DNA of 64,000 bases from the NCBI RefSeq assembly GCF_009914315.1, contig NZ_CP042596.1, forward strand, positions 4,609,154 through 4,673,153. Direction: 5' to 3'. Source of the DNA: Granulicella sp. WH15 (GTDB taxonomy: Bacteria > Acidobacteriota > Terriglobia > Terriglobales > Acidobacteriaceae). This document shows positions 17,701 to 26,658 of this stretch, piece by piece. The notes beneath the pieces are model-generated. The model saw only the letters and a list, made by a program, of their open reading frames with translations, was not told the origin of the DNA and ran no database searches. Within the stretch, counting starts at the first letter, position 1; each line of letters opens with the position of its first letter. Position numbers and translations under genes: made by a program.

Positions 17701-19252
17701 TGCCGTTGGGCAGCGATGAGATGGAGAGCGTGAGTGGCGCGGGGGCGATGGTGATCGAGACTGCGCCGGTTGCCGACTGGGCCGGGTTGCCGCTGTCCGT
17801 CGCCTTGACCGTGACGGTGGAGGTACCCGCAGTGGTAGGCGTGCCGGTAACCCGGCAGTTGCTGCCAAGCGTGAGGCCCGCAGGCAGCGTGCCCGAGGCC
17901 ACCGAGCAGGTATAGGGGGCCGTGCCGCCCGTCGGGGTGACCGGAGCGCTGTACGGTGAGCTGACCGTGCCGTTCGGCAGAGTGGAGTTGGGGACCGTCA
18001 GCGTGGCGGGCGCGATGGTGAGGGTGATGGTCGTCGAGACCGACTGGGCAGGGTTGCTGGAGTCAGTCGCCGTGACCGTGAAGGTGGAGGTGCCCGCCGT
18101 GGTGGGGGTGCCGGTGACCTGGCAGGTGGGCGAGAGCGTGAGACCGGCGGGCAGGGTGCCCGAGGTCAGGGTGCAGGTGTAGGGGCCGGTGCCGCCCGTC
18201 ACCGTGATGGGCGCGCTGTAGGGCACGTTGACCGTGCCGCCCGGCAGGGTGGTGACCGGGATCTGCAGGGTCGAGGTGCTCGCCGGGTTGATCGTGATGG
18301 CGACGACGCCGGTGGCCGTGGCTCCGGTGGCGTCCTTTGCCTGCGCGGTGAAGGTAGATACACCCTTGGCCGTCGGCGTACCTGAGATGACGCCCGTGGG
18401 GCTGAGGGTGAGGCCAGCGGGAAGCGTGCCCGAGGCGACGCTCCAGGTGTAGGGCAGTGTGCCGCCCATGGCGCTCAGAGAGGTGGTGTAGGCGGTGCCG
18501 ACGGTGCCCACGGGAGGATTGCCGTTGACGACGGTGAGGGTCTGGCTGCCGCCCGCGCCGATCGTGATCGTCTTCTGCACCGTAGCCGTGTAGGGCACGC
18601 TGCTCGCGTCGGTCACCTGGACCGTGAACGTCGAGGCGCCGTCGGCTGTCGGCGTGCCCGAGATGACGCCTGTGGCCGCGTTAAAGCTGAGACCGGCAGG
18701 CAGAGAGCCTGGTCCGATGCTCAGGGTCAGCGGGCCGGTGCCACCGGACGCGGTCAGGGTCGCGGAGTAGGCGACGCCCACCGAGCCCGCGGGCGGATTG
18801 CCCAGAATCGCCGGGTCGGGATTGACCGTGATGGTTACGGGAGCGGAGCTTTTGGTGCCCGCGACCGCAGCGGTAAGGACCACGCTGATCGGGGCGGTGA
18901 TGCCGGTGGGCGCGGTGTAGGTCACCTGCGCGCCGGTGGCGGCGGAGACTGCTCCGCAGCCCGCGGCCGAACACGCGGGGCCGCTCAGCGACCAGGTGAC
19001 GGTCGATCCGCCGGTCGTTGCCGACTTGATGAGGAAGCTCTGGCCGGCGTCGAGTGTGATCGTCGAGGCCGAAAGACCTTCAATGCCGCCGCCGGCGTAG
19101 CCGCCTGAGCCGCAACCGGCAAGAAATCCGAGGAAGACTCCAAGGCAAGCGGTCAGCAGGATCTTGAACGCCGAGCGCAGGATTGCGTTGTTATGCGTGG
19201 ATCGTGTCGATGCACACTGCATGGCCGAGTTTGCTGCAAAGGAGACAGACAT
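14741..19252 (-). CDS. Giant lipoprotein with nine putative-Ig (He_PIG) repeats
   Basis: 1503 aa. A lipobox LAGC with the lipidated Cys at residue 47 follows a hydrophobic helix. After an Ig-like unit (about 55-140), nine tandem putative-Ig domains of 85-90 residues follow, each with a start like LPNGTVNTPYSSPV, a middle LPAGLTL and an end SGTPTTAG. Units 3-6 each carry two Cys about 15 residues apart, a likely disulfide. The C-terminal ~570 residues are a different beta-rich region (YAYLFQGYDDAVLG, FVGTYTIAADDTG). He_PIG repeats occur in surface and adhesion proteins; a surface or extracellular role is inferred. A weak AGAGGG precedes the start. Confidence 0.88.
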   Translation of the reverse strand: MSVSFAANSAMQCASTRSTHNNAILRSAFKILLTACLGVFLGFLAGCGSGGYAGGGIEGLSASTITLDAGQSFLIKSATTGGSTVTWSLSGPACSAAGCGAVSAATGAQVTYTAPTGITAPISVVLTAAVAGTKSSAPVTITVNPDPAILGNPPAGSVGVAYSATLTASGGTGPLTLSIGPGSLPAGLSFNAATGVISGTPTADGASTFTVQVTDASSVPYTATVQKTITIGAGGSQTLTVVNGNPPVGTVGTAYTTSLSAMGGTLPYTWSVASGTLPAGLTLSPTGVISGTPTAKGVSTFTAQAKDATGATATGVVAITINPASTSTLQIPVTTLPGGTVNVPYSAPITVTGGTGPYTCTLTSGTLPAGLTLSPTCQVTGTPTTAGTSTFTVTATDSSNPAQSVSTTITLTIAPATLTVPNSTLPNGTVSSPYSAPVTPTGGTAPYTCSVASGTLPAGLTLGSNCRVTGTPTTAGTSTVTVKATDSGNPAQSATGAVSITIAPAPLTLSISSLPNGTVNTPYSSPVTATGGTAPYTCTLASGTLPAGLTLASNCLVSGIPTTAGASNFTVKVTDAANPALVATGPIALSISPAPLSISLSTLPNGTVNIPYSSNVAVTGGTAPYTCSLQTGSTLPAGLTLSSSCLVSGTPTTAGTVSFTVKANDGSNPVLSVTGALSITIAPAALSINLSSLPNGTLGVPYNSPIGITGGTAPYTCAVTSGALPPGLSLNTTTCVVSGTPVAPAGTANFTVKATDSTSASASGAFAVIISAPATPLALTNPPSGIVGTPYTGVVGVSGGTAPYTCNITAGLPAGLTAMGCAISGTPTAPANATLTVSASDSTTPTAETITSTTVPLTIGVATLTLTGTLPPAVQNAAYSQTLTATGGVAPYTYDLATGSTLPAGLTLSSDGTISGTPTTIGVTQFTVTATDTETTPQTASLKLNLQVVYPSTPNDSILKGQYAYLFQGYDDAVLGVLAYRTATIGSFTADGTGIISAGELDSNHQSTAATGNTIGSSSFVGTYTIAADDTGTFAITAFNPDGTPGATRTYAISLKAPVAPATVTAEGSLIEADDDQVAGTKGAGTLLLQTPTAFTAGLKGNYAFGLEGAIPCIPSCTLGVLAAPVASVGVLTANGVGAVTGTGDAIIETTNYTSAALTGTAAATDANGRIQLSMSTAGTTANFYPTDYAVYVVNANNAFIMSTDKYSNYILLAGTAALQTQATFSNTSMSGPFVGYENAPSNPGLLGTTLQNVLNLTTASVFQGDGTSDGNCAINSVDSGGTAQLVNGLTGLGSGVPILNALLGTYQSTGAVTCGVAASGRGVLTYPVPSGLLSGILALLGLGGTPPPARTFYLISPNNGYFVETGYAGLGHLEAQTKPAGGFTLANTFTGSYVYGTTPASSVASLDGVGSFASNGAGQVTYTESLNVGVGTINILDLSATNSGTYAAPNAFGRFTVNSSATVVDGNTVIGSNLVLYAITPNRFAMVDTSALTTSPSVSLLY
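17150..18250 (-). repeat. Coding tandem repeat, period 266-268 bp
   Basis: Inside the giant lipoprotein gene, the landmark CCGTTCGGCAG (or a close variant) recurs at about 17163, 17431, 17699, 17965 and 18231, with spacings of 268, 268, 266 and 266 bp. Whole repeat units are strongly similar at DNA level, more so than the flanking domains. This is the region most likely to change copy number by recombination. Confidence 0.75.
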
Positions 19253-19727
19253 GGGGAACCCTCTGGCCGCCTCATCGGCATCGCGATAGAAAGCTTTATG
19301 CCTGACGCGAAATCTATGCGACCGTTGGTTACCTTTGTCGCAAGGCGACTCCGGGCTCCGGGAAGAAGGGAAAAGCCGCGAAATCGTTGGGGAGGAGGAT
19401 GTAGAGATACTCGGCGGGAGGGAAAGAGGGCTTGATTGAGCTGTCCCAAAACGACACAGGCACCTTGTACCGTTCTCGGGGCGGCGTGGGGGAAGTAGTC
19501 AGCATGGGACTGGGGAAGAAAGCATACCTCTGAGGCTAAAGCCCACGTTGGTGCATGTCTTGAATGTCCGGGCTAAAGCCCGGACCTAACCCAGAAGCAA
19601 CGGCAAAGACAACAGCAATAGCAACGGCAGCAGAGTCCTCCGCTTCGCTCCTGAATGACAACCAGGAAAACAGGCAACGGCAAAGCAGGTAGAACAAGCA
19701 ATTGTCACTGTGCTGGAAGGGCTGATC
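19253..19727. repeat. Gene-free stretch with repeat modules D, F and E
   Basis: 475 bases without a convincing gene. The part next to the lipoprotein start (19253-19440) shows nothing clear beyond its promoter. 19463-19505 is a truncated module D (CTTGTACCGTTCTCGGGGC). 19515-19600 is module F with two GGCTAAAGCCC cores. 19636-19690 is module E (CTCCGCTTCGCTCCTGAATG) surrounded by GCAACGGCAAAG strings. F-then-E is the same order as at 13114 and 56265. Confidence 0.75.
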
Positions 19728-21209
19728 TTAATGAACTTGGTGGGATTGCTCGCCGAGTTGCTCTGCTCTGGTGAACTCGGGCGTGGCTAGTGTGGCGAGT
19801 GCCAGAGAGAAGCAGCTTCCCTGCCCCGGCTCGCTCCACAGGCGGATGCGCGAGTGATGCTGCTCCGCGATCCACTGCGCCAGAACCAGGCCCAGGCCGG
19901 AGCCGGGGAAGTCGCCGTGGACCGGGCGGGCGACACGGTAGAAGCGATCGAAGATGCGGGGCTGATCCTTGAGGGAGATTCCCGGACCGGTGTCCGAGAC
20001 GCTGATCTCAGCGGCCTGCCCCTCGAACTCGCACAGGGCCAGCGTGCAGGCCTGGCCCGAGGGAACGTAGCGCCAGGCGTTCTCGAGCAGGCTGTTCAGC
20101 AGCCGCTTGAGCGCGGAGTAGTCGCCCTCGATCCATAGCTCGGTGTCGATGGCCTCGTGGCGGAAGTGAATCCCCGCTTCGCGGAAGCGCTCGGACCACT
20201 CGGCGGCGGTCTCCTCGATGAGGTCGGGCAGGTGGATCGGCTCGAGGCGGATGACCTCAACGCCTGCGTCGGCGCGGGCCAGGGCGAGTAGCTGGTCGAT
20301 GAGGCGGCTCATCTGCTGCGAGTTGCTGAGGATGTGCCGGCAGGTCTGGCGGTAGTACTCGGCGTCGCGGGGAAAGGCCAGTGCTACCTCGGTTTCGGCG
20401 CGCAGCAGGGCCACCGGCGAACGCAGCTCGTGGGCCGCGTTCGCCGTGAAGGAGCGGACGCTCTGGTAGCCCGCCTCGATGCGGCCGAGCATCTGGTTGA
20501 GCGTGGTGGAGAGCGCGGCCAGTTCGTCCCGCGTGGCCAGCTCGGGCATACGGCTGTTCAGATTCTTGTCGTTGATGCGCTGGGCCTCGGCAGCGATGGC
20601 AGCGATGGGCGAGAGCGCCTTGCGGCTCATGAAGTAGCCCGCGAGGGAGGAGACGATGAGGCCCAGACTGGTGAGCACGAAGAGCTGGATGCGGAAGTTG
20701 GTGAGGATGACCAGCGTCTTGTCGAGCGTGAGGCCGGTCTGCACGGTGTAATGGACGCCGCGGATCGTTACCGGCTCGATAAGGGCGCGGACGTGGATGG
20801 CGTCGGCTGTGTAGGTGAAGTAGTTGCTCTCGGGCGGCGTCGCCTGCGGCAGGGTGAGCTGCGGGTAGATGTCTGCAACGTGCGATGAGCGGTAGAGCCA
20901 TTGGCCGTGCTCGTCGATGACCTGTAGCCACTTGTTGCCGTGGCTGGCGTTGTAGGCGGAGGTCATGGCCGCGCGCGTGGCGGCGAGCGACTCGTGCTCG
21001 GGACGGCTCTCGACGAAACGGCGCACGCTGCGAACGCGCTGTTGCAGCTCGTTGTTCTCGAGAGATTCGACGGCGCGGTGGACCATCCAGAGCGAAGCGA
21101 AGCCCAGCGCAAAGAGCGCCGTCGCAAAGACCAGCGAGTACCAGAGCGTGAGCCGGACGCGCAGGGGCAGGCGATAGATGAGTGAGATCGGGTTAGCCGA
21201 GTCAGTCAT
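19728..21209 (-). CDS. Sensor histidine kinase
   Basis: About 493 aa. Membrane segment 1 is near residues 18-43 (LTLWYSLVFATALFALGF), followed by a periplasmic domain of about 130 residues and segment 2 near 172-194. A HAMP linker leads to the H-box NAAHELRSPVALLRAE (phosphorylated His). The ATPase domain has the N-box LLNSLLENAWRYV, G1 SDTGPGISL, an F-box and G2 GSGLGLVLAQ. The ATG at 21209 is chosen over a GTG two codons upstream because GGGAGA is better spaced. It overlaps its response regulator by 8 bp. The signal is unknown; the divergent TonB receptor and phosphatase suggest a nutrient or envelope cue. Confidence 0.92.
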   Translation of the reverse strand: MTDSANPISLIYRLPLRVRLTLWYSLVFATALFALGFASLWMVHRAVESLENNELQQRVRSVRRFVESRPEHESLAATRAAMTSAYNASHGNKWLQVIDEHGQWLYRSSHVADIYPQLTLPQATPPESNYFTYTADAIHVRALIEPVTIRGVHYTVQTGLTLDKTLVILTNFRIQLFVLTSLGLIVSSLAGYFMSRKALSPIAAIAAEAQRINDKNLNSRMPELATRDELAALSTTLNQMLGRIEAGYQSVRSFTANAAHELRSPVALLRAETEVALAFPRDAEYYRQTCRHILSNSQQMSRLIDQLLALARADAGVEVIRLEPIHLPDLIEETAAEWSERFREAGIHFRHEAIDTELWIEGDYSALKRLLNSLLENAWRYVPSGQACTLALCEFEGQAAEISVSDTGPGISLKDQPRIFDRFYRVARPVHGDFPGSGLGLVLAQWIAEQHHSRIRLWSEPGQGSCFSLALATLATPEFTRAEQLGEQSHQVH

Positions 21210-21915
21210 GGACACTCTTCTCCCTTAGATCTACCTCCTCCACCATCAGGTAGCCCACGCCGCGCAGGGTCGAGATCAGCCCTGGCTGGCCAATATTCAA
21301 TTTCTCGCGCAGGGTGTTGACCAGCGTGTCGAGCGCGCCGTGGCTGGCTGTGCCGGAGCCCCAGACGGCCTGCATCAGCTTGCGCCGCGGCACCACCTCG
21401 CCACGGTTCATCACCAGCGTACGCAGCAGGTGGTACTCGCTGCGGGTGATCTGGACCTCGACGCCGTGGTGCACCAGGCGGCGCTTTCTCACGTCCAGCT
21501 CGAAGGGACCGAAGAAGTGTCCGTCCACGGCGGCGGTGCGCGTGCGCCGCACGGCGGAGGTGATGCGTGCCGCCAGCTCGGGGAAGGAGAAGGGCTTGGT
21601 GAGGTAGTCGTCCGCGCCCGCGTCGAGGCCGCAGACGATGTAGTCCTCCTGGTTCAGCGCCGTCAGCATGACGATGGCCGGACGCCGGGGCCGCTCCTTC
21701 AGCTCGCTGACGATGGTGTAGCCGCTGCGGTCGGGCAGGCCGATGTCGAGCACGATGGCATCGAAGTCGCTGAGGCCGATGAGGCGCTGGCCCTCTTCGG
21801 CGGTGGTCGCCGTGAAGACCGTGTGGCCGCGTTCGGACAGGCCCGCACTTAAAAGTTCGACCATGCGTGGGTCATCTTCGATGACAAGAATAAGCAGATG
21901 ATTAAGAGCCTTCAC
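21202..21915 (-). CDS. OmpR/PhoB-family response regulator
   Basis: 237 aa, GTG start. The receiver domain is complete: acidic pair EDD near residue 13, phospho-acceptor in AIVLDIGLPDRSG, switch Thr in IVMLTAL, and the Lys in LTKPFSFPEL. The C-terminal winged helix is about residues 130-230 (VEVQITRSEYHLLRTLVMNR, DTLVNTLREKLNI, LISTLRGVGYLM). Partner of the overlapping kinase. The gap to the divergent TonB receptor is about 310 bp, and three 7-bp repeats at 21947-21967 are a possible operator there. Confidence 0.93.
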   Translation of the reverse strand: MKALNHLLILVIEDDPRMVELLSAGLSERGHTVFTATTAEEGQRLIGLSDFDAIVLDIGLPDRSGYTIVSELKERPRRPAIVMLTALNQEDYIVCGLDAGADDYLTKPFSFPELAARITSAVRRTRTAAVDGHFFGPFELDVRKRRLVHHGVEVQITRSEYHLLRTLVMNRGEVVPRRKLMQAVWGSGTASHGALDTLVNTLREKLNIGQPGLISTLRGVGYLMVEEVDLREKSVHD

Positions 21916-21946
21916 GCGCGGGTTTTCCTGGGTAAATAACTCTCAC

Positions 21947-21967
21947 GTTACTTGTTTATTGTTATCA
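21947..21967 (+). promoter_or_regulatory. Possible operator: three 7-bp direct repeats
   Basis: GTTACTT, GTTTATT and GTTATCA follow one another without gaps, 32 bp upstream of the response regulator start and 260 bp upstream of the TonB receptor. The DNA around it is AT-rich against a GC-rich genome, as expected for a promoter. No binding protein can be assigned. Confidence 0.3.
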
Positions 21968-22030
21968 ATCTGTGAACTCGTCCTCAGGTACTTCGTTGGC
22001 CGGAGATATGTTTGCTGCCTACGAACGGCG

Positions 22031-22083
22031 GCCCATGCCGCCAATCCCGCCCTATGCCCTCGAGAGCGACACGAAGTGCTACC
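22031..22083 (-). repeat. Partial intergenic repeat module D (reverse)
   Basis: CGACACGAAGTGCTACC and the preceding CCCTATGCCCTCGAGAG match the inverted D module at 9530-9566. It lies in the leader of the TonB receptor. The rest of the 311-bp gap (21916-22226) shows no gene and no recognised riboswitch. Confidence 0.5.
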
Positions 22084-22226
22084 TCAGGAGTTTTTTACAG
22101 GATGGTTAAGTTGGGTTCATTGCGAGGGGACATGCTGCTTCTATCCGGCTTTCATTACTCGATCGGTCAGCTGCTCGACAGCGCACGCGGTCCGCCTGCG
22201 CACGCATCACTATGGAAAGAGGCCTT

Positions 22227-25200
22227 ATGTCACATGTCAGGAAAAATCTGGGCAGCAGCGTCACAGTTCTGCTGCTGAGTCTGCTGTTTCCTTTACACTC
22301 TCCGGCTCAGTCTGCACCAGCATCATCTGCCTCCATTGCCTCCACGCAAGCAACCAAGGGACTCATCATCGGCACCGTCGTCGATAACGCGGGCGCGTCA
22401 GTTCCGGGAGCAAAGCTGCAACTGGCTCCCCTCGGCGTCACTGTGGTCTCGAACGACCAGGGCCAGTTCCGGCTGCCCGAGGTGCCCGCCGGTAAGTACA
22501 GGCTGACGGTCTCGTACGTCGGCTTCGCGCCGCTTACCTCGGAAGTGGAGCTGGCGCCGGGACAGAGCCTCAACCTGAACCTTGCTCTCAAGGTCAACTC
22601 TTCGAGCGAGCAGATTATGGTCACCGCCGAGCGTCCGCACGGTGAGGCCGAGGCCATCAACCAGACGCGCACCGCCGATAACATCGTGCAGGTGCTGCCC
22701 GCTGAGGTCATCACCAGCCTGCCCAACGCCAACGTGGCCGACGCCATCGGACGCCTGCCGTCGGTCAGCCTGTATCGCATCGAGGGCGAGGGTGTTTATA
22801 TCCAGATTCGCGGCACGGAGCCGCGCCTGACGAACGTGACGGTTGACGGCATCACGATCCCGGCTCCCGAGCCTACGGTGCGGCAGGTGAGGCTTGACGT
22901 GATTCCGTCGGACATGGTCGAAGCCATCGAGCTAAACAAGACGCTCTCAGCGAATCAGGATGCGAACGGCATCGGCGGCTCGGTGAACCTGCGCACCAAG
23001 GAGGCAGGCGAGCAGCCGACGCTCAACCTCTACGGCAATGGAGGGTATACGCCTATCTTGAACGGGCGCGGGTCTTACGCGACGGGAGGAACGGCTGGCA
23101 AGCGCTTCGGAGTGAAGAAGCAGCTGGGGCTGCTGGGCAATGTGGTCTACGACTACAACGGTCGCGGTATCGATAACATTCAGCCGTCGCTCGATCCGCT
23201 CTCCACGATGGCGCAGCCCTTCTACGACAACAACACCATCCGCGAGTATCGGTACTATCGGTATCGTTATGGTTTCGACGGCAGTGCCGACTATAAGTTC
23301 AACGAGAATAACAGCGTCTATGCGCACGGCTTCTACAGCGACCTGAAGGACTGGGGCGATAAGTGGTATTACCAGCCTATCTCGACGGCATTGACCGCCA
23401 CTGGCGTGCTGCCTAGCCCCACGGGTACCTCACCGGCGCCCAAGTTCTACACGTCGAGCAAGCGGCCTAACGCTTCGGTAGGCACGATCATCCTGGGTGG
23501 ACGCGATGCTCACACCGACTCTCTATTTACCTGGCAGATCTCCGCGTCGCGCTCCTATGAGGTCGACTCGGCCGGTAATCCCAAGGCTGACTTCTCCTGG
23601 ATTGGGCCTTCGGTCAACTGCAACTTCTCGCCCAGCGCGCAGACCGACCTGTATCATCCGCGCTTCGGCAACTGCGATAACAGCCCCACGTCGCCGATGC
23701 TAAACCCGAATAACTTCATCTTCAAGGACATCACCATCTCCAAGGGCAACAATACGCAACTGAACCTGACCGCGCAGACCTCTTACGCGAAGAACTACAG
23801 CACTCATGGTTACTTCGGAACCTTCGAGGCCGGCTTCAAGTTCAGCAACGCGCACCAGAGCCAGAACTCTACCGAGACTGTCTACGATGGATGGTCCACT
23901 AAAGCTGGCTCCGGCACGCCTACGATTGCTCAGTTACAAAGTAACTTCAATAACACTGACTACTTCAACGGGGCTTACTTCGGCGGACACTACGGCCCGG
24001 TCTCGGACTTCAACCTGGTGCAGGACTATACGCTCGCTAACTTCTCCGGCTATGTCGACGGACAGAAGACTGCGGCGGATATCTATCCCAATCTCTTCCA
24101 CACGGTGGAGCAGATTACCGCTGGCTACCTGATGAACACGATCGATATCAAGAAGCTGCACCTGCAGGCCGGACTGCGCTTTGAAAATACGCGCATGATG
24201 ACCTTTGGTTATAACCTGACCTTCTACGGAACTTACAATCCTAAGACGGGCACTTACTCGGGTGGCTCGGCTTCGGCACCTTGCGCGGCTACTCCTGTAC
24301 CTCCGGCTCCGGGTAACTGCTATGTAGCTACCGGGATCAATAACAACCCTTCTTATCTGGACGTGTTACCCAGCATCCAGGCGCGTTATAGCCTTACTCC
24401 TAACTCGGCTCTCCGCGCTGTCTATGCGCGTGGCGTGGCTCGGCCCGATCCTTACCAGCTAGTGCCGTATGTCAATGAGGACAGCACCTCCAGCCCCGTC
24501 TCGGTCGGCATCGGCAACCCGGCGCTGCGGCCGGAGCACGCGAATAACTACGATGTACTCTATGAGAACTACCTGAATCCGCTCGGACTGATCCAGGCGG
24601 GCTTCTTCTTCAAGCAGCTCAATGCACCGCAGATCCAAACCACGCTGCCCGGCGGACTGGACCTTTCCAACTTCCCTCCGGGCTACTTTCCGGCCGCGTT
24701 GCAGACGGTACTCGCGCAGTATCCCGGCGACGCCATTACGCAGTTCGTCAACGGTCAGAACGCGTGGCTCTATGGACTTGAGCTGAGCTACCAACAGCAT
24801 CTCAGCTTCCTGCCCGGCGTGCTGCGCGGACTGGGTATCGCAGCTAACTACAGCTATACCGCCTCGCGTGAGAAGGGCGTGCCGCTACGCACCGATCATC
24901 CTACCCTGATCGACCAGTCGCCAAATATGTGGAACCTGAGTCCGACCTACGATACCAAACGTCTTTCGGTGCGATTGGGAATGACTTACAACGGGGCTAG
25001 TCTCTTCTCTTATAACTACGTCGCTCCCTCGCTCGTACCTGGTGCCGACCCCAGCGGACTTGGCGCTAAGGGGCCTTCGGGCGATGTCTACACGCTGACT
25101 CACTACCAGGTGGACGCGCAGGCGAGTTATCGCTTCTACAAGGGTTGGAGTGCCGTGGTCTCGGGTCTCAACCTGAATAACGAAGTATTTGGTTACTACA

Positions 25201-25289
25201 CGGGCAGCACGCAGTTTGTAAATCAACGCGAATATTACAAACCCACTTATACAGGTGGTATCCGCTATAACTTTCAGCGCAACCGCTAA
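22227..25289 (+). CDS. TonB-dependent receptor with carboxypeptidase-regulatory N-domain
   Basis: About 1020 aa. The start at 22227 follows AAAGAGG; another ATG lies five codons upstream without one. A signal peptide (to about residue 28, SPAQSA) leads to a carboxypeptidase-regulatory fold (GLIIGTVVDNAGASVPGA, GKYRLTVSYVGFAPL). The plug domain follows (VADAIGRLPSVSLYRIEGEG, IQIRGTEPRLTNVTVDGI, NGIGGSVNLRTKEAG), then a roughly 780-residue barrel. The plug resembles the Xanthomonas/Caulobacter-type receptors more than the Oar type. It is 45 bp upstream of an AppA-like phosphatase and divergent from a two-component system, so import of an organophosphate or its products is a reasonable inference. 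Confidence 0.92.
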   Translation: MSHVRKNLGSSVTVLLLSLLFPLHSPAQSAPASSASIASTQATKGLIIGTVVDNAGASVPGAKLQLAPLGVTVVSNDQGQFRLPEVPAGKYRLTVSYVGFAPLTSEVELAPGQSLNLNLALKVNSSSEQIMVTAERPHGEAEAINQTRTADNIVQVLPAEVITSLPNANVADAIGRLPSVSLYRIEGEGVYIQIRGTEPRLTNVTVDGITIPAPEPTVRQVRLDVIPSDMVEAIELNKTLSANQDANGIGGSVNLRTKEAGEQPTLNLYGNGGYTPILNGRGSYATGGTAGKRFGVKKQLGLLGNVVYDYNGRGIDNIQPSLDPLSTMAQPFYDNNTIREYRYYRYRYGFDGSADYKFNENNSVYAHGFYSDLKDWGDKWYYQPISTALTATGVLPSPTGTSPAPKFYTSSKRPNASVGTIILGGRDAHTDSLFTWQISASRSYEVDSAGNPKADFSWIGPSVNCNFSPSAQTDLYHPRFGNCDNSPTSPMLNPNNFIFKDITISKGNNTQLNLTAQTSYAKNYSTHGYFGTFEAGFKFSNAHQSQNSTETVYDGWSTKAGSGTPTIAQLQSNFNNTDYFNGAYFGGHYGPVSDFNLVQDYTLANFSGYVDGQKTAADIYPNLFHTVEQITAGYLMNTIDIKKLHLQAGLRFENTRMMTFGYNLTFYGTYNPKTGTYSGGSASAPCAATPVPPAPGNCYVATGINNNPSYLDVLPSIQARYSLTPNSALRAVYARGVARPDPYQLVPYVNEDSTSSPVSVGIGNPALRPEHANNYDVLYENYLNPLGLIQAGFFFKQLNAPQIQTTLPGGLDLSNFPPGYFPAALQTVLAQYPGDAITQFVNGQNAWLYGLELSYQQHLSFLPGVLRGLGIAANYSYTASREKGVPLRTDHPTLIDQSPNMWNLSPTYDTKRLSVRLGMTYNGASLFSYNYVAPSLVPGADPSGLGAKGPSGDVYTLTHYQVDAQASYRFYKGWSAVVSGLNLNNEVFGYYTGSTQFVNQREYYKPTYTGGIRYNFQRNR

Positions 25290-25334
25290 GTTATTCCTGA
25301 CTTACTCGAACTAATAACCTGCTCAGGAGATAGA

Positions 25335-26642
25335 GTGCCGATTTACTGGATGAAACGTATAGTAATGGTTTGTATTGGTGTAGTGCTCTTGCAGTCTTCG
25401 CTGGCTCAGGCGAAGACTGCTGCAGCAAAGAACCAGGAACGGCTCAGGATGGTAGTAATCCTGAGCCGTCACGGTGTCCGTTCTCCTACGTGGGCACCGG
25501 CCCGGTTGGATAGTTACTCCGCGAAGCCGTGGCCCCGGTGGAATGTGCCGCCGGGAGACCTTACCAGCCGCGGATACGGGCTGATGAAGCTCTTTGGTAG
25601 TTACGACCGAGCTTCGTTTGCACAGTCGAGCCTGTTTCGCGCGCAGGGTTGTGAAGATGCTGCCAGCACTTACATCTGGGCGGACGTCGATCAGCGTACT
25701 ATGGCCAGCGGACATGCTCTTGCCGAGGGTCTTTTTCCAGGCTGTGCGCTTGCGGTGAACTCTGCGGAAGATAAAGCGGATGATCCTGTCTTTCACTCCG
25801 GCACCAAGGGCGTGACGCCTGCGCAGGTCGAGGCCGCATTCGCAGAGTTGGATGCGCGCGTGAAGCAGATGCATGATGCTAAACAGAGTGAGTTGATGGA
25901 AGAGATGCAGCACGTATTGCTGGGCTGTGCGCCCAAGGTAAGCTGCACCCCCGCGCAGATGCCTGCGACGATGCTGGTCGGCGCGACCACAGTGGCCGCA
26001 CGAGGCAATGGTAAGGGCGATCATCTCGTCGAGCTGCAAGGGCCGCTGCCGCAGGCCTCCAGCTTCTCCGAAGACCTGCTGCTCGAGTATGCCGATGGGA
26101 TGCCTATGGCGCAGGTCGGCTGGGGCAATGTAGACCAGGCGCAGCTCAGTAGGTTTCTGGAGCTGCACTCCGACTACTTTGAACTAATCCATCGCACGCC
26201 TGCGCTGGCCAGGATCGAGGCGTCGAATATGTTGACGCATATTGTCCGCACGCTGCAGCAGGAAGTAGAGCAGAAGCCCGTCGCCGATGCGATCGGGCCG
26301 GTGGGCAGCAAGCTGGTGATGCTTGTCGGACATGACACCAATCTTGCTGGTGTTGCGTCTCTGCTGGGTGTGCACTGGATGCTCGATGGCCGCGTGGATG
26401 ACACGCCGCCGGGAACGGAGTTGGCCTTTGAGCTTTGGCAGAGTGCTGATGGCACTTACTCGGTTCGTGTAAGAGCCGCCATGCAGACGCTACAGCAGAT
26501 GCGCGATATGCAGACGCTGACTCTGGCTGCTCCGCCTGCTCACAAGATGTTGAACCTGCCCGGCTGCTCCGCGAAGGCGGATGCTTGCGGGTGGGAGAAG
26601 TTTAGCCAAGTGGTGAAGACAGCAACACAGGGAACAAAATAG
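25335..26642 (+). CDS. AppA-like histidine acid phosphatase (phytase/glucose-1-phosphatase type)
   Basis: 435 aa, GTG start with GGAGA 4 bp upstream (an ATG five codons in is possible). A signal peptide ending SLAQA sends it to the periplasm. The catalytic RHGxRxP motif is RHGVRSP near residue 49 and the proton-donor motif is GHDTNLAGV near 335. The sequence after it (DDTPPGTELAFELW, QTLQQMRDMQTL) follows the E. coli AppA/Agp pattern closely. The family removes phosphate from phytate or sugar phosphates. The adjoining TonB receptor and two-component system suggest phosphorus scavenging; the true substrate is not shown. Confidence 0.92.
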   Translation: MPIYWMKRIVMVCIGVVLLQSSLAQAKTAAAKNQERLRMVVILSRHGVRSPTWAPARLDSYSAKPWPRWNVPPGDLTSRGYGLMKLFGSYDRASFAQSSLFRAQGCEDAASTYIWADVDQRTMASGHALAEGLFPGCALAVNSAEDKADDPVFHSGTKGVTPAQVEAAFAELDARVKQMHDAKQSELMEEMQHVLLGCAPKVSCTPAQMPATMLVGATTVAARGNGKGDHLVELQGPLPQASSFSEDLLLEYADGMPMAQVGWGNVDQAQLSRFLELHSDYFELIHRTPALARIEASNMLTHIVRTLQQEVEQKPVADAIGPVGSKLVMLVGHDTNLAGVASLLGVHWMLDGRVDDTPPGTELAFELWQSADGTYSVRVRAAMQTLQQMRDMQTLTLAAPPAHKMLNLPGCSAKADACGWEKFSQVVKTATQGTK

Positions 26643-26658
26643 TTCCCTGCCGTTACTG

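Noticed and set aside
21916..22226. Cobalamin riboswitch ahead of the TonB receptor
   Set aside because: Looked for because TonB receptors are often B12-controlled; no B12-box-like sequence was found.
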